Shown: positions 11,773-23,945 of the stretch, piece after piece | Position numbering within the stretch: position 1 is the stretch's first letter | Layout: every line of letters starts with the position of its first letter | Assembly (NCBI GenBank): GCA_018466975.1 | Contig: CM031559.1 | Coordinates: 558,001 to 622,000 of the forward strand | DNA from: Sparassis latifolia | Taxonomy: Eukaryota; Basidiomycota; Agaricomycetes; Polyporales; Sparassidaceae | Reading direction: 5' to 3' | DNA: 64,000 bases | Notes under the pieces: generated by a model | Seen by the model: only the letters and a program-made list of their open reading frames with translations | Database searches by the model: none | What the model was told of the DNA's origin: nothing | Translations under genes and position numbers: made by a program

Positions 11773-13387
11773 TGCCGGAGGACACTCTTTGTCGTACAGT
11801 GGCTCAGCGTCCGATCTCGTCGATCAGTAGGTCTTTATTGTGCGACTTCGTCTTGACATGCGACGTTAATAAAGGAAAACTGTAGGTCCTTCTCCTACGT
11901 CGGAACCCCCCGTCAATCGGCTTCCTAATGAAATATTGGGGGAAATATTCGTGATATTGCGGAGTCTGGACTACAGCAACAATATTTCGCCAGTTGGAAT
12001 GGCTTGGCTGAGAGTGACATTCGTGTGTCAGTATTGGAGGGGGATCGCTCTCAGAATGCCCAGCCTCTGGTCATCCATCGATGTGACCAGGGATCTCGAG
12101 TTCTGCAGGCTCTATTTGCAACGGTCGCAGAACACCCTGATCGACATCCATTATCCCAGAGATATGCTGGTCAGATGCCGGTGCAGTACCCACAACGTCA
12201 CTGGCATCATTGTGATGGTGTTACCCCATGCACATCGCATTCGCACTCTGGAGCTTGGTACCATGGATAAGTCGCACTTGCTCGAACTTTTCGCTGCTCT
12301 AACCATCCCAATGCCTCATATGGAGGCTCTCGAGTTACTCAGGGACGATGGATGGGATGACTTGACCCCTTTCAATCCTCCCCGCGACCAATTCCCTGCA
12401 CTCCGGTCCATCGCCTTGAATCCGGCTTGCATCGCTTGGTCATCTCCCTTACTATCCCGCCTGACAAACTTGGAGCTGTATTACAGAACCAGTGATAAGC
12501 TATTGTCCATGAACACTTTTCTGGATATGATACAGGCCAGTCCGGACTTACAATCACTGGTGTTATGGCATGCTGGCCCAAATGTTGGGGCTTCGAAGGA
12601 TACTCGCATTGTTTCCCTTCCGCAACTCAGAGTAATCCATTTGGAGGACACTTCACGTACCATATCGTCTACCCTCGCACATCTCGCTATACCCGCTCGC
12701 GCCTTCCTCAAAATCCGCATATTGGCACATCGCGAATTTGGTCACCCCCTTCCTGACCTGATACACGATATTTTTCCCCCGGACACGTCGGCGCTCGATA
12801 ACCTAAAGAGCATTCGCCATGTCAACCTGACCGGCGAGCACAACCACTTTTCAATCAGTGCCTTCGACGGTCCCGGTGGCCGCTACCAGGAAGATATGCG
12901 TTTACGGGTATATGTGACCTATAACAACATCGACCTGTCACCATTGGTGCCTACTGCACTCCCTGCATTAGCAGCAATGTTTGGCCCTTCAGTGGTCGGC
13001 CTGAATGTCGAAGGGGAGTATGACCTTACTGAGGAACAGTGGCGAGATACCTTAACCTGCTGGCCTGACCTCGAGTATATCCATGTCTTGCTCGGCGGTG
13101 ACGTCCGCTCTTTATTCGAAGCCCTCCGTTTACCTCCCGTCGGTTTCTCAACGGGAATCCCATCACCGCGCCTAAAAGATATCCTTGTATGCAGGGTCAG
13201 TTCCGGCAGCATCGAACACTCCTTCAGGATCATAATTGCCTGCTTGGAAGCACGCTTGGCGCAGGGCACGCGACTCGAGGAGTTGACGTTACGCGATGGA
13301 TTGTGGACAGATAATCCAGGTGATGGGTTCAAGGCAAAGATGGAGACGCTCGTTGGAAAGTACTGCTGGGATGTCCGTCGTGTCTAA
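11773..13387 (+). CDS. F-box/LRR-like protein
   Basis: Probable substrate adaptor of an SCF ubiquitin ligase; this type is hugely expanded in Agaricomycetes. The F-box-like motif is R-L-P-N-E-I-L-G-E-I-F (from about 11,915), then V-C-Q-Y-W-R-G-I-A-L and P-S-L-W-S-S-I-D; the rest is irregular leucine-rich sequence to the stop. The frame begins before any usable ATG, so a first exon is needed. ATG 11773 with donor at 11831 and acceptor at 11885 gives a continuous 519-aa product, but the more consensus donor at 11827 would break the frame, so the 5' end is uncertain. The C-terminal half is copied, in decayed form, at 1.2-1.6 kb on the other strand. Confidence 0.75.
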
Positions 13388-15330
13388 TCAGACGATGAAT
13401 TATACTGGATGGGGATAGAAGTTCTACCCTTGTTTGCATGCCGGGGCTCATTGCTAACTTATCTTACCGAGACTTCCACAATCGACAACTCGCAGGTTGC
13501 ATTCATCCTCCTGTACACCGACATGAGGCTACCGTGCTGTACCATTGGAGGCCTAGCGTTGTCACTGTCGAAACGTTTGTATGTCGTATCGGTGCTCACT
13601 CCAGAATGGACAAGCGGCCGCCAGCCCGGCACGATCCCGTCTCCTGCCCTCCTTGTGCAATTCTAACGTTTCTCGAGATCACATCCTCCAGTTTCGCCAG
13701 CATCATCCATGTATTCCTTGCTGGATGTTTTGCAAGTCGCATCGAGTATAGACGTCAGCTCCCTTACGGTCTAAGTTGGTACTTACCATCGATCCGCATC
13801 GTTTTCGTTCTGACGTTACTTGCTATTGAGCAATGACTCAGCGAATCGGTCGATATTTCACTCATCCTGGCACATCTAGTTATCCCTCTGCACGCCTGTA
13901 TCAATACTGAAGCTGAAGACCAATATACCAAGGCCCTCGGACTGGTGTATGCGGTATTTCCGCGACATACAAGTAGTCTCCAGAATCTGCAGCAGCATCA
14001 TCGCCTTAGTCTAGTTTTTAACGCGGGGGGCTTATCGGTAGGTCCCCAATTTCGTTCGGAGCTTGGACTTTCAGGGAAAGAATTGCGTGACCGATCAACT
14101 CGCCTGCAAGAGAATGAGTCGGAGCTGGAAATAAGAGAACAAGCGCTCGCCGCAAGCTCACAGTGCGCAGATACTACATACTCCAGGGAAGCGGTCGTTG
14201 TTACATTCGAGATATCTCAGTCAAATGGCATGCCTTTTAAGCTGTAGGAGACAAGCAAAAGAAGCACATCTAAACAAGAGAAGCAACTACTGAGGATGGG
14301 TTGTGAAAGTTCTGGCTTGAACTTGGACACTGTCACATCCCAATAATTTTGTTCCTCCTTCTAGCATAAGACTGTTGAAGAAATCCAGAAGACTAATTGG
14401 GAGTCACTCTGGCTACCACTACCATGGTTGTAAACTGTGCGGCATATTGATATCCCCCACCTAAAATACAGTACTAGTGGATTTAGCTGTTCTGAGGGCT
14501 CTGAGGCATGGATTTTCTGAAAATACATTCAGTCTACAGACATACATAACAGGAGAATGTCCTGTGCACCAGAGAGCTATGAGGATGCGGCAGAAACGCG
14601 AGACTTGCATGGGTAGATGAGAACGCGTTTTGACGCGTCGCGTGCACGTGATTTGCGGAGATGAAAATACCCAACCTACCGATAAGGACCACCTTAATGA
14701 TAGCAGACGCCAGACACGGATATCCTGAGGAACGAAGGTTGAAGCAGAGTGTCAGTCTGCCTTTGGGAGACTACATCGCCTCTACCTTTACACGAGCCGC
14801 CGAAGGATTACACCATCATGGTCCTTCCGAAAATATAATCTTGGACCATGCTTTTTTCAGACAATCTCGCGATGTTTCGTTTTATTTTTCTAGCGCTCTT
14901 TGCGGCCCCTCGGACTCATTGGCCTTCTCACTGGTGAAAGAATCAGACCTGGATAGTCGCGTAGATTACACGGCCAACCAGTGGACACACGCTCAGTTAT
15001 TCCCCCTACTCGAGCACGGAGAGTTCGGCACTCCTGATACTGCCTCGCTATATTTAACGCTTTCCGTTCTCCCGATGATGACCCTTGCGAAATGTGTATG
15101 CGCTCCCTCTCGTAAGAAGTGTCTGTCTGTGGCGTACATCTCACAGAGAGGTCGATCCAGGAGGGTCTCGCAAGCTTGCACCTCGTGCATCTCGTTGCAC
15201 GCGGTTGTGCTCGCTGTTCTCTGTCGCATGCATTCCCTGCTAGCGGTGGAGTCATGGATGCGTTTAAGCCCGTCTCGCAGGCGAGCAGAGTCAAGAAGAT
15301 AAGCCAGTGTAGGTTCGTAGACCCTGGCAG
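13388..15330. other. Long region without a supported gene
   Basis: The best frame is 14,661-15,302 plus (213 codons), with no recognisable domain and Arg/Ser-rich composition typical of chance frames in GC-rich DNA. I do not support a gene here. Confidence 0.4.
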
Positions 15331-15696
15331 TAGTGTCGTGGGCAAAACTCCCGGAGGGGCTCGCCAATCGCCGGCGCGGCGAAACTGCACTCGCATGGTC
15401 GTGCCAGCGCGGGCTCGCAACTTGCGCAGCTGAAATTTGCCCTTTTGCGCGGGGAAACGAGATAGAGGTGCGCAAAATTAATTCAGACCCTATATTAGGG
15501 GTTGGAGACCTCAACACCAAATTTAGCCACCCCACAAGGGTCGGTTATCCCTGAAATTGGCCAAAGTACTTCTATTTTGGGGAGGTACCCTCGTAGTTGC
15601 GCCAGGTATTGCCATCCAGGGTCGGTGCGCCAACCTGGCGCTCGCCATTTGCCGCGCCAGGCCCGGCGAGGTGGCGAGGTTTTGCCAACAACACTA
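15331..15696. mobile_element. MITE-like element with 18-bp inverted ends
   Basis: TAGTGTCGTGGGCAAAAC at 15331-15348 faces its near-perfect inverse GTTTTGCCAACAACACTA at 15679-15696 (two mismatches). Both ends include a TA that could be the target duplication. The 366-bp interior is GC-rich, repeats GCGCGG and CTCGCCA-like words, and has no coding frame. This fits a small non-autonomous DNA transposon; no transposase relative was identified. Confidence 0.65.
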
Positions 15697-16660
15697 CCTG
15701 GCAAACTCGCTCAATGTGGCTAATTGTAATCGGATCCTCTGCAATCTTGGCAGAGTGTTTTGATCTTTATTGTCTCCTCCCTGTCACGACGACACTATTC
15801 CACTGACAATCTGGTATACACCTTACTTGTATATTTGGCGACGATGCTGGCTTCGAGGACAATATAGACGAAAGCTCCCACTTCACATGCATCACGACCT
15901 TCAAAGTTCAGAGTTCGCCGGGATGGGAAGGTCGTGTGGGTCCGCCACAGTCACACGAGGAACCTATCCCGCAATCTCGGTTCGGTTTCGGCAGTTCATT
16001 ACTTGTTGATGAGGTACGAACACCTCCCCGGGTTTGTTATCTCGATGGTTGTGAGAGAGTTTGGCCGCTTCTCCATCCTGCACAAACGAAATCCCATTCT
16101 GAGAAGAATTCACGTGACCGCGATTAATGGTCCATTGTTCTCGAGATGGAAGTTCGCAGGCCGAGACAAGGTTCGAAACTCAATTCCCCTCCACGCACAA
16201 TTGTTATGTACTCTTACGATGGTGTACAGGTATCCCTCGGGCGGAGAATTGCTCGGTCTTGACATGGGGACCCTTCGGACATCTCTTCCACTGCCCTACG
16301 GCTTAAGTCTACATTATTGTTCCTACCAGTGGCTCGGTGGATAGACCGAGGTTTCGTGGAACAGCGTCAATTCAGGCCCTGGGAACACATCATGCCATTA
16401 CGAATTAGAAGTTACCGACGCCGCTCGTGTATCCATGGCGGCCGCCCTTGTTTTTGTTTTGGCTTAGATTGTTTTCTGACGGCACTCATGATACATTGGA
16501 ATCCGTCATCTGCGGGAATGGTATATAGGTCGGTCCGCAAAGTTCTTTTCTCCATTCTGGTCCGGGGCCCCAGTGGTCTCGTTGTCTGTCCTTTGAATCT
16601 GCGGTATCCAGGACGTGTGCGTTGTACAATATTCGCCGACTTTCTTCCTCTGTTATTATT
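15697..16660. other. Intergenic / leader region
   Basis: Upstream of the gene at 16661. No supported feature. Confidence 0.4.
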
Positions 16661-17359
16661 ATGTCTCGTCCTCTTTCGTCGTTCCCCTCTCCGCCCACCC
16701 GTCGTGAATCCGTAAACAATCCTCGCTATTCGATTATTCGTACCAACGATGGACCCACCGCAGATTCTGGAGGTAATCGCAATTCCTCTGGTGAGCAACG
16801 AGATCTCTTGCTAGCATCTTGATAGATAGAGCTGACTGTCACTACCATGGTTGTTTATGCAGTTGCACCTTCGAACGGCCCTGTGATGCCTTCGTCAACT
16901 AGTTCCCCTTTTCCGGTGCCCAGCGAGCATGTGCTTCGCACCCATCGTCCCCCCACCCTCAATCTCACTTCTTCGTCACAATTTGAGCCCCGACGCAGCG
17001 TTGCACCCTCGTTCAACAGCGAATATAACACATCCACACCACCCGACTCGCCCAACGCCTCTACCTTTGTTCCTGAGGCTGATCTGCGCCGCGAGAAGAT
17101 GAAACGGGTGACCCGTAGGCTGGGTGAGGGCGTGCCCAGTCACCTCGTGTTCCCCGCGGATGCCAGCGGCGATGTCGACGACGAAGAGAGACCCCTGCTC
17201 GTTCATAAAGCTTCACACTCTAAACATCACAGGCACTCCCGCCGCGACACTATGTCAGATCATGCTGTGCCTTCGAAATCTCGAGGCAAGGAACCTATCC
17301 GTGCGTTCAATGGTCCCATCCCTTTCGATGAGATGTGTGGGCCGTGGCAGAAATGCTAG
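16661..17359 (+). CDS. Hypothetical Ser/Pro-rich protein
   Basis: Two exons, 16661-16790 and 16863-17359, joined across a 72-bp GTGAGC...GCAG intron; 208 aa. No signal peptide, membrane segment or enzyme motif. It has short ordered-looking blocks (R-R-S-V-A-P-S-F-N-S-E-Y-N; L-R-R-E-K-M-K-R-V-T-R-R-L-G-E-G-V-P; G-P-I-P-F-D-E-M) within Ser/Pro-rich, probably disordered sequence and a H-S-K-H-H-R-H-S basic cluster. The stop comes just after P-F-D-E-M: a TGTG run at about 17,335 shifts the reading, and the neighbouring frame goes on as W-A-V-A-E-M-L-D-K-I-R-L-L. A two-base slip may therefore have shortened the protein. Function unknown. Confidence 0.7.
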
Positions 17360-18844
17360 ACAAAATTCGGCTTTTGTGTACCGGTACAATCCTTGTGCAA
17401 GCTGGCTTGCACACTGGCTAGGACTTTTTGAAGTGCATTGTATATTATTACGATCTGCACCCTCCGCTATGAACGGCTAATCATGATCTTCGCTGCATAT
17501 ATACCCCGTTGCAATGTCAGTAGCTTTGTTCCTTGATATACGTAACGTGCAAATCTTGCATTCTGCTGCAGCTGGAACGATGCGCGACGTTTGTGTTTTA
17601 AAAACTAGCATTAATCCAGTTACTACGAGACCACGAATGTGTAGGTGTCTGGGGAGAAGCCACTGTTGAATCATCGACCAGCAGCTGAGTATGCTCATTC
17701 GATCAGGAAATTGGTAAACTTACTGTCGTGCGGTGCGTCGAGTATCCACCTCCACTGGTCGATGCCTACTTAAGTATGCGGCCTCAATCCCACGGTTCTA
17801 CACTGTTCACGGCCCTCTCAAAGCTCTGCTCACGGCAATTCCACCTAAATCAAGCGGCAGCACAAGCTGACACTTGCGCGAAGTGCGACAAGATGTGAAT
17901 GCAATTAATGGGGAGGGGAAGTACTGCGTTCAAGTTGGTCTTGTGTCTTGCACCTACAATTCCTAGGAATGCAAAGTGGTATCCACGCATCGAGATTGCA
18001 CTTTCTGGCGATGAGTTACGAATATATGCTTCGATACAAATCCGTACTACTAGCTGCGAAAGGATGAATTGTCGCTGACGGCGATTCATCGATTGTTCTA
18101 TAAAACATCCTGTAGGTCTTTTAAATATTTGACGACCAAATACTTACGGAGGAAGTAATGTCCCTCTTGTGTTTGTGACTTTTCCGAGATCCTAGTAAGA
18201 TCCCTGCTTGTGGTATGCTGTGTCATACATAGTCTGTTCCGCACCGTACAACCTAGATATTAAACGTCTAGTCAGTTCCGGCGGCACCCACAACCTTTTC
18301 CCTCTGGCCTGTAAATTTACAGACCAGTCTTGCTGCTGAACTGCCTTGGCCCAGCGTTCTCGAGGATTAACGACAACCGGCGTTGCTCGCGCTCGATACA
18401 CTCAAGATTTATTTGGGGAACGAGTGTTTTCCACCGCCGCATTAGACACTGGGACCTAGCCCAGATGCTTGTGCATCACAGTTGTGCACCCAACGTTGCA
18501 TTTTACTGCCTTCAAGAATTTGAGCGTATAAGTTAGTGGCGCTGTTCGAAGTCAGAAACAAGCGTTATCATATAACCGCAACTGCAATGTTTCTGATGCA
18601 TTATGAACCTGACAACCTTACGATATTTGCAATATATCCATACGACGGCCACGAATTTTTCTGATTTTTTGAGCAGTACACTGGCAGCTCGGAGATTAAG
18701 TTCGCTGGAGAACATGAGGTGCTATAATCGAGGCGATAGTATTGGCGGCCGATTAGCCCGAACATCTCCGCTGGGCGCTTATTTCCTGCAGCGTCTCACA
18801 CCAGCTCAGCCGTAAGTCCCTGCAGCTCTTGCCCTCTCCTCGCC
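17360..18844. other. Intergenic
   Basis: No supported gene. It ends as the promoter of SDH2, where a GCGCTTATTTCCTGC stretch and a CT-rich leader precede the ATG. Confidence 0.45.
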
Positions 18845-20037
18845 ATGTCTCTCCTTCGCTCGTCTGTTCTCCGACCTCAACTTTTGTCGTCTGCTCGTGC
18901 GTTCTCGGCATCGGTAGCGAGGAGGCAGGCGGTGCCGACTGAGAAACCGGAGCTGAACAAGGAGTTTAAGATCTACCGTTGGGTATGTGCAGCGAGCTCA
19001 AACAACAGCAGTTTACGCGACGTCCGCTGACAACCGCACAGAACCCAGATGAGCCCGCGAAGAAGCCGATGCTGCAGTCATACACTATTGATTTGAACCA
19101 ATGCGGTCCCATGGTGCGTGTACTGCACTTGCACCCCCTTTCTCGATCCTTATGCACCTTCATACAGATTCTTGACGCGCTCATCAAAATCAAGAATGAG
19201 ATCGATCCCACTCTCACCTTCCGTCGTTCCTGCAGAGAGGGCATCTGTGGCTCATGCGCCATGAATATTAACGGTCAGAACACCCTCGCGTGCCTGTGCA
19301 GAATCGAGCGCGACGATGGCAAGGACACCAAGGTCTACCCTCTGCCTCACAGTGAGTCTCTGTCGCTCTTCTTCATACTCCTCTTACTCGCGTTCGGTTA
19401 CTGCTATGCGAGTGTGCTCCAATTTCTCCGTTCCGACTCAGGCGGGCTAGGCCCTGCATGACACTCTCATAGGTTTGACCGATTGCGTGAGGTGTGTCTG
19501 ACATAGACCGCATTTCCAGTGTACATCGTGAAGGATCTCGTGGCAGACTTGACACTGTTCTATAAGCAGTACAAGTCGATTGAGCCGTACCTGCAGAACG
19601 ACAACCCGCCTGCGAACCGGGAGTTCTTGCAGTCAATTGAGGACCGCAAGAAGCTAGACGGGTGCGCTAATTCGTGTTTGTCTGTTCATTGATGTTCTGA
19701 CACACTTCTAGCCTGTACGAGTGCATCTTGTGCGCATGCTGCTCGACTTCATGCCCGAGCTACTGGTGGAACCAGGACGAGTATCTCGGCCCGGCAACGC
19801 TCATGGCTGCGTACCGCTGGATGGCAGACTCTCGGGCATGTTCCTTTCTGCCGCATGGAAATGCTTTACTGACCCACGATCCAGGACTCGTACGGTGCTC
19901 AGCGCAAGGAGAAGCTGCAGAACGAGCTAAGCCTGTACCGCTGCCATACGATCTTTAACTGCTCGCGCACATGCCCGAAGGGGCTTAACCCCGCGGCAGC
20001 TATCGCGAAGATTAAGCTGGACCTCGCTACGGAGTAA
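18845..20037 (+). CDS. SDH2: Succinate dehydrogenase iron-sulfur subunit (complex II)
   Basis: Carries electrons from FAD-bound SdhA through three Fe-S clusters to ubiquinone, in the inner mitochondrial membrane (TCA cycle and respiration). Exons 18845-18982, 19042-19113, 19168-19351, 19520-19661, 19712-19835, 19885-20037; 270 aa, the usual size. The N-terminal Ser/Arg-rich 25-30 residues ([10 protein letters not shown]) are a mitochondrial presequence. The [2Fe-2S] ligands are C92, C97, C100 and C112 (C-R-E-G-I-C-G-S-C...C). The ferredoxin-like cysteines are C183, C186, C189, C193 and C240, C246, C250. His241 in R-C-H-T-I-F-N-C is the position linked to carboxin/SDHI resistance in other fungi; the wild-type His is present. 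Intron 5 (19836-19884) starts GC, not GT; a GT donor four bases on would give an immediate TGA. All exon junctions keep the conserved protein intact. Confidence 0.97.
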
Positions 20038-22213
20038 CTTAGTTCATCACGGGATGGCGAACTATCAGGGTCAGTACCGGCTTGCATTCACCGAAGCTCA
20101 TCCTACTTATTTTGTGTGTATGTACCATACGGAAACAGAGTGTCCATGCTGTTTCTCTACGATTCCTGGCAGGGACTCGGGAATGGATGAGGCAAGGTGC
20201 GGCGAGGTGCACGCGCATTGTGAGTACACTGCTACGCCGCTGTGCGTCTGTGTCCCGCGTTGTGTTGTAGTCGTGTGTACTCTATACATGAAATTTCATC
20301 TGCCACTCGCGTCCGTGGACTGCCTGGACCGACAGTTTCGCGGGTTCAGAATTCGAGGTCTTCGTCAAATGTTCGAGGTGCTATGGCGCTTGGACTAATA
20401 TTGTGAGTCCTGCGTGGGCGACACGGACTAAGCCAAGCTAACTACATCCAACAGGACGGTCTGCACCGATGACAGGCCATACACTCGCAGCGCCTCCACC
20501 TCTGATTGAATATACTTTCTTAGGAAGAATGTGATCCCAATCTATCGTCACACTGGTCGCCTTGATAGTGCAGTGGTTTGAGATGTTAGAGACCACATGC
20601 TAAGTATAACCTACCCTTCTACCTTTTTGTCGGCATCTAGCTGAGGAGTAGGTTTCCAATCTGTCGACATGATAGTCGCAGCCTGGCCGTATGTGTAGTA
20701 ATAGCCATGAAAACATGCGTGGTTCTTCTTGGAGCCTCTGATGACCGGCCCTCATATGCATTACGTGCCGAATAGTGAGAGACCTTCAGACGCGTAGTAT
20801 TCTCCATACGGTGAGTCGCCAGTTCGCCATACAGACGCGATGCGCATCTACTCATGTCACTTCAGCAAAGTCTTTTCTGTCGCAGCGACACCGAAAAGAT
20901 TTGCGAATTGCCAGCTCCTTTTTCCGATCTTCAAATTCAGATCCATGCATGCTAAATTGAATATTTTCACAGAACAAGGGCTCCAGACCCAGGCGCTTCC
21001 GGCGGCCAACGGAACAGGCCGACACGGAAGAGATGTTGGAGGTTTTGAGGGGCAACTTCAGGAAAGTTCTGTTTACGAGAATGATTGTCATTTTTATTGG
21101 GCCCGGTTATCTGGCCGTACGGAACGTCAACGGCGACCACTTCGACGAAGACGAGAAGAAATCTCGCGCAAACGATGAACCACGACCATGTGAGTACGTT
21201 GTTGAGCGTTTCTAGCATGGCTGCGCTGGTCATCATGATTTTCTGCACAGCTCTCACCGGAGGTTAAAGCACTCATGTTACAAAAAATGGTGGACCCGTC
21301 GCTGGATGCAGCATACGAGGGGCCATGCAGAACCGACGGTCAGCCTGATGAAATTGCATCTTGTCGTGGGATGCGGCAGCATCTGCCCCTCAAAGGCTAG
21401 TCTGTCCTGCAGCTTGGGTGTATATCTCATTTTTTGCAGATGTGCATGGAGTTTTGAGTCCGGACGTTTGCGTGGGCCAACCACGGGCTGCAGACATTGT
21501 CAGCCTTAGCCGCCCGTATTGGATCGGCACCTGCCACACAAGGAAACCTCAATGTCTAATACAAGTGCAAGTGTCTCTTCCCGCTATTTCCACCATGCCA
21601 TTGACGTGGTCCCTATTCAGCATTTTGTGACCCAGGGAGGTCAGTTCCTCCGTACGCTGTGTTGAACAGCGGCCCATTGGAGATTCTAGTACTGAAGGCC
21701 GTCCTAGGTAAGTTGAATTAGTGGAGCAGAAGCACTGCAACGCCGTGTGTTCATGTCTGGTTCTCGTCCTATCGGTGATCATCATAACAATGAAATAACC
21801 GGGAAATCTTTGGAGATCGCACTTGTTCTGTAAAATTTCGATGGCTTCTGCGTTCATTCGGTGATTGCAAGTGCCGTGTGTTCTGGACGGCGCCTATCGG
21901 CTGCGAACTCAACCCATCGTCTCCCATGCCACAGATGTGGACCACCAATTCATCACGATGAGCAGCTCAGGAGCTCATAGGTGCGTATGGGGCGTCTCCA
22001 GAGTGATTTCTGGCCCGGACCTTTGCCTGCGCGCTTCGCTCTTGTCGTCAGCTCTCCTTCGACCTATCTCTGCGTGGTGGACGAATAGGATGTTCCGGCG
22101 CAGAGTCTTATAAGATGTCCCCACTCCTAACAGTATAATTAGGCGGCAGCTGCCTGCCGCCTCAGCAAGCAACATCCGACATCCCGCACCTTGCAGTACT
22201 TTGTAGTTGGTCG
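20038..22213. other. Long region without a supported gene
   Basis: SDH2 3' flank, then sequence with short frames on both strands and no domain. Just before the next gene lies an inverted repeat GGCGGCAG...CTGCCGCC (about 22,142-22,161) that could form a hairpin in its leader. Confidence 0.4.
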
Positions 22214-23608
22214 ATGTCTTTCAGTGCAACTTGCTCCAAGTTCTCCCTCAGAGGTGCCGTTCTTTCTGCGACTTGCCGCGACTTCGACGGCAATAATGTT
22301 GATTCCACGCTGAATTTGGACGCCTTCATCGGCAACGATGATGGGAAGTTCAACTGGGACTCTGCTCAGTTCTCGCTGTCAGCGTCTGACGTCGAGCTTA
22401 ATGGCGTGTTTCTCTGCGCCAGCCTCACGAGGAGGGATGGCGCTGTCAAGAAGGCTGCGCTGAATCTCAACTTCTGCGTTGAAAACATGAACGGTCAACT
22501 TGGATTCAAGAGACCGTGAGTGCCATTGTGATTTAAGCCACTTCTTGCTCACCAGTGTTCTGTAGCTCGACCAAAATAGCCGAGGGCTGCACTTTGTGGT
22601 CACTTGACTCAAACACTGGTAAATTGTCCACGTTGTGCGTTGCAAATGATGGAAATTTCCATCTGTCCACCATCGATCTGAACGAGCACTTGTCCAACGA
22701 CGACGGGAAGTTCAATCCTGATGGCCGAAACTTTACGTACACTGCGCGGAATGTTCGTCTTGACGGGCTAGTCGTCCGTGCTGAATTGCGGTACAACGAA
22801 GAGTGGGTGGAAGCAGCATACGATCTTCAGCAATGCCTGTGGAACGGAAACGGGAATCTACAGTTCGAATCGCAGTAGGTATGGCGGAGCACTGTTAGTT
22901 ACCAAAACTAAAGAACCTCTCTCTAGTGATGCATGGTATGACTCTGACGGACCTCTGGTGCGATTCCTCGAGTCGCTCCTCGTAACAGGATACACAATTG
23001 CAGGTATGGATGACATTTCTGGTGACACGGTGCGAGGGTATCAGACTTTTTGATTATCTGGCACTCATGCGTTGTCCCAGGACGCTGCTATGCGAGCCAC
23101 AGCGCAGTGCTCGTACTATACCATCGTTTTCGGGGCAGCTTTACTCGGGAGCTGTTTCGGAGGCCCAGTGGGCGCTGCAGTTGGAGGAGCATTCATTATT
23201 CCCGCTGCGTTGAGTGTGAAAGGTCTCATCGGCAAGAACTTCGAAGACCCGCAGTTGCGACAGGAGGTTACCACTGTCGCATTATACGCTTTCATCAAAG
23301 ACACTCTGATCGGCGGCGTCGGGGCCGGCGTCGCTTATGGCGTCGCGGAATATGTGAGGAAATGCTTGGTTCGCTGGATTGATGGTCTGGATACTGCCGC
23401 CCTAGAATTTTTGGCCTCGTTGATTCGGAAAGGTCTCCGGAATTTTTCTGCTTTAGTGACAGGCGATACGGTGAAGAAGTGAGCCATTCTCGTTTTTTTC
23501 CCATAGCGAGTATCGCTGAGGTGGAATAGAGTTCTGCTTGAAGTCTCAGGTGGCCTTAATGGCAACGAGGACAACATCAATGCTATCAGAAAGAAGTACA
23601 GCGAATAA
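22214..23608 (+). CDS. Tandem CVNH lectin-like protein with C-terminal glycine zipper
   Basis: Exons 22214-22515, 22566-22874, 22927-23029, 23081-23478, 23530-23608; four GT-AG introns of 50-52 bp; 396 aa, every join in frame. Residues 1-100 and about 103-203 are two cyanovirin-N homology domains (I-G-N-D-D-G-K-F-N-W and L-S-N-D-D-G-K-F-N-P at matching places, each with N-G/G-N near the end); CVNH domains in other fungi bind high-mannose glycans. After a short linker, residues 250-280 are hydrophobic with G261, G265, G269 and G273 in strict GxxxGxxxGxxxG spacing. A second small-residue segment (I-G-G-V-G-A-G-V-A-Y-G) lies near residue 310-325, and a soluble tail follows. There is no N-terminal signal peptide. 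The glycine zipper suggests helix packing in a membrane or an oligomer. Known: CVNH binds sugar. Inferred: a sugar-targeted membrane-active protein. The architecture is unfamiliar to me. Confidence 0.8.
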
Positions 23609-23945
23609 GAGTAAGTACCGTGATGTTTTTCTTGTGCGGTTGTGTGCGTTGAACGGCTACTTTCATTCATGGCTAAAGGTTGCGCAGTCTGCCAAGTTCT
23701 GCCCTGTAACGTGTGTTGATTTCAATGAGTTCAAGGTCTGCTATGCGACCGTGGTCGTGTATAGATGTTAAAGAAAGTTTCAATGATATCAAAGCAGTCT
23801 AAATCCTTGGGTACACAGCACTTGTAAGACGCGTCCTCAACTTCGCCTGACTTGATCGCCTTGGTTTCGGTGAGGCGCTAGTGAATTCAACGACGAAACA
23901 CTCGGCCCTACTAGTAGTAGAGGTGGTAGCGTAGTCTGGGCCTAA

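Noticed and set aside
14661..15302. 213-codon plus-strand frame
   Set aside because: No domain, no homologous-looking blocks, Arg/Ser/Cys-rich end, no promoter.
15331..15696. CACTA-type transposon reading of the TAGTG...CACTA ends
   Set aside because: CACTA elements begin CACTA and end TAGTG, the opposite orientation, and leave 2-3 bp duplications. TA-flanked ends fit better.
16165..16185. GGTTCGAAACTC, resembling a tRNA B box
   Set aside because: No matching A box, no cloverleaf stems around it.
22555..22878. Second CVNH domain as a separate gene ending at TAG 22876
   Set aside because: The donor GTAGGT at 22875 removes the stop and three further joins give a continuous protein-like sequence, so a single longer gene is favoured. 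The short form could still exist as an intron-retained product.
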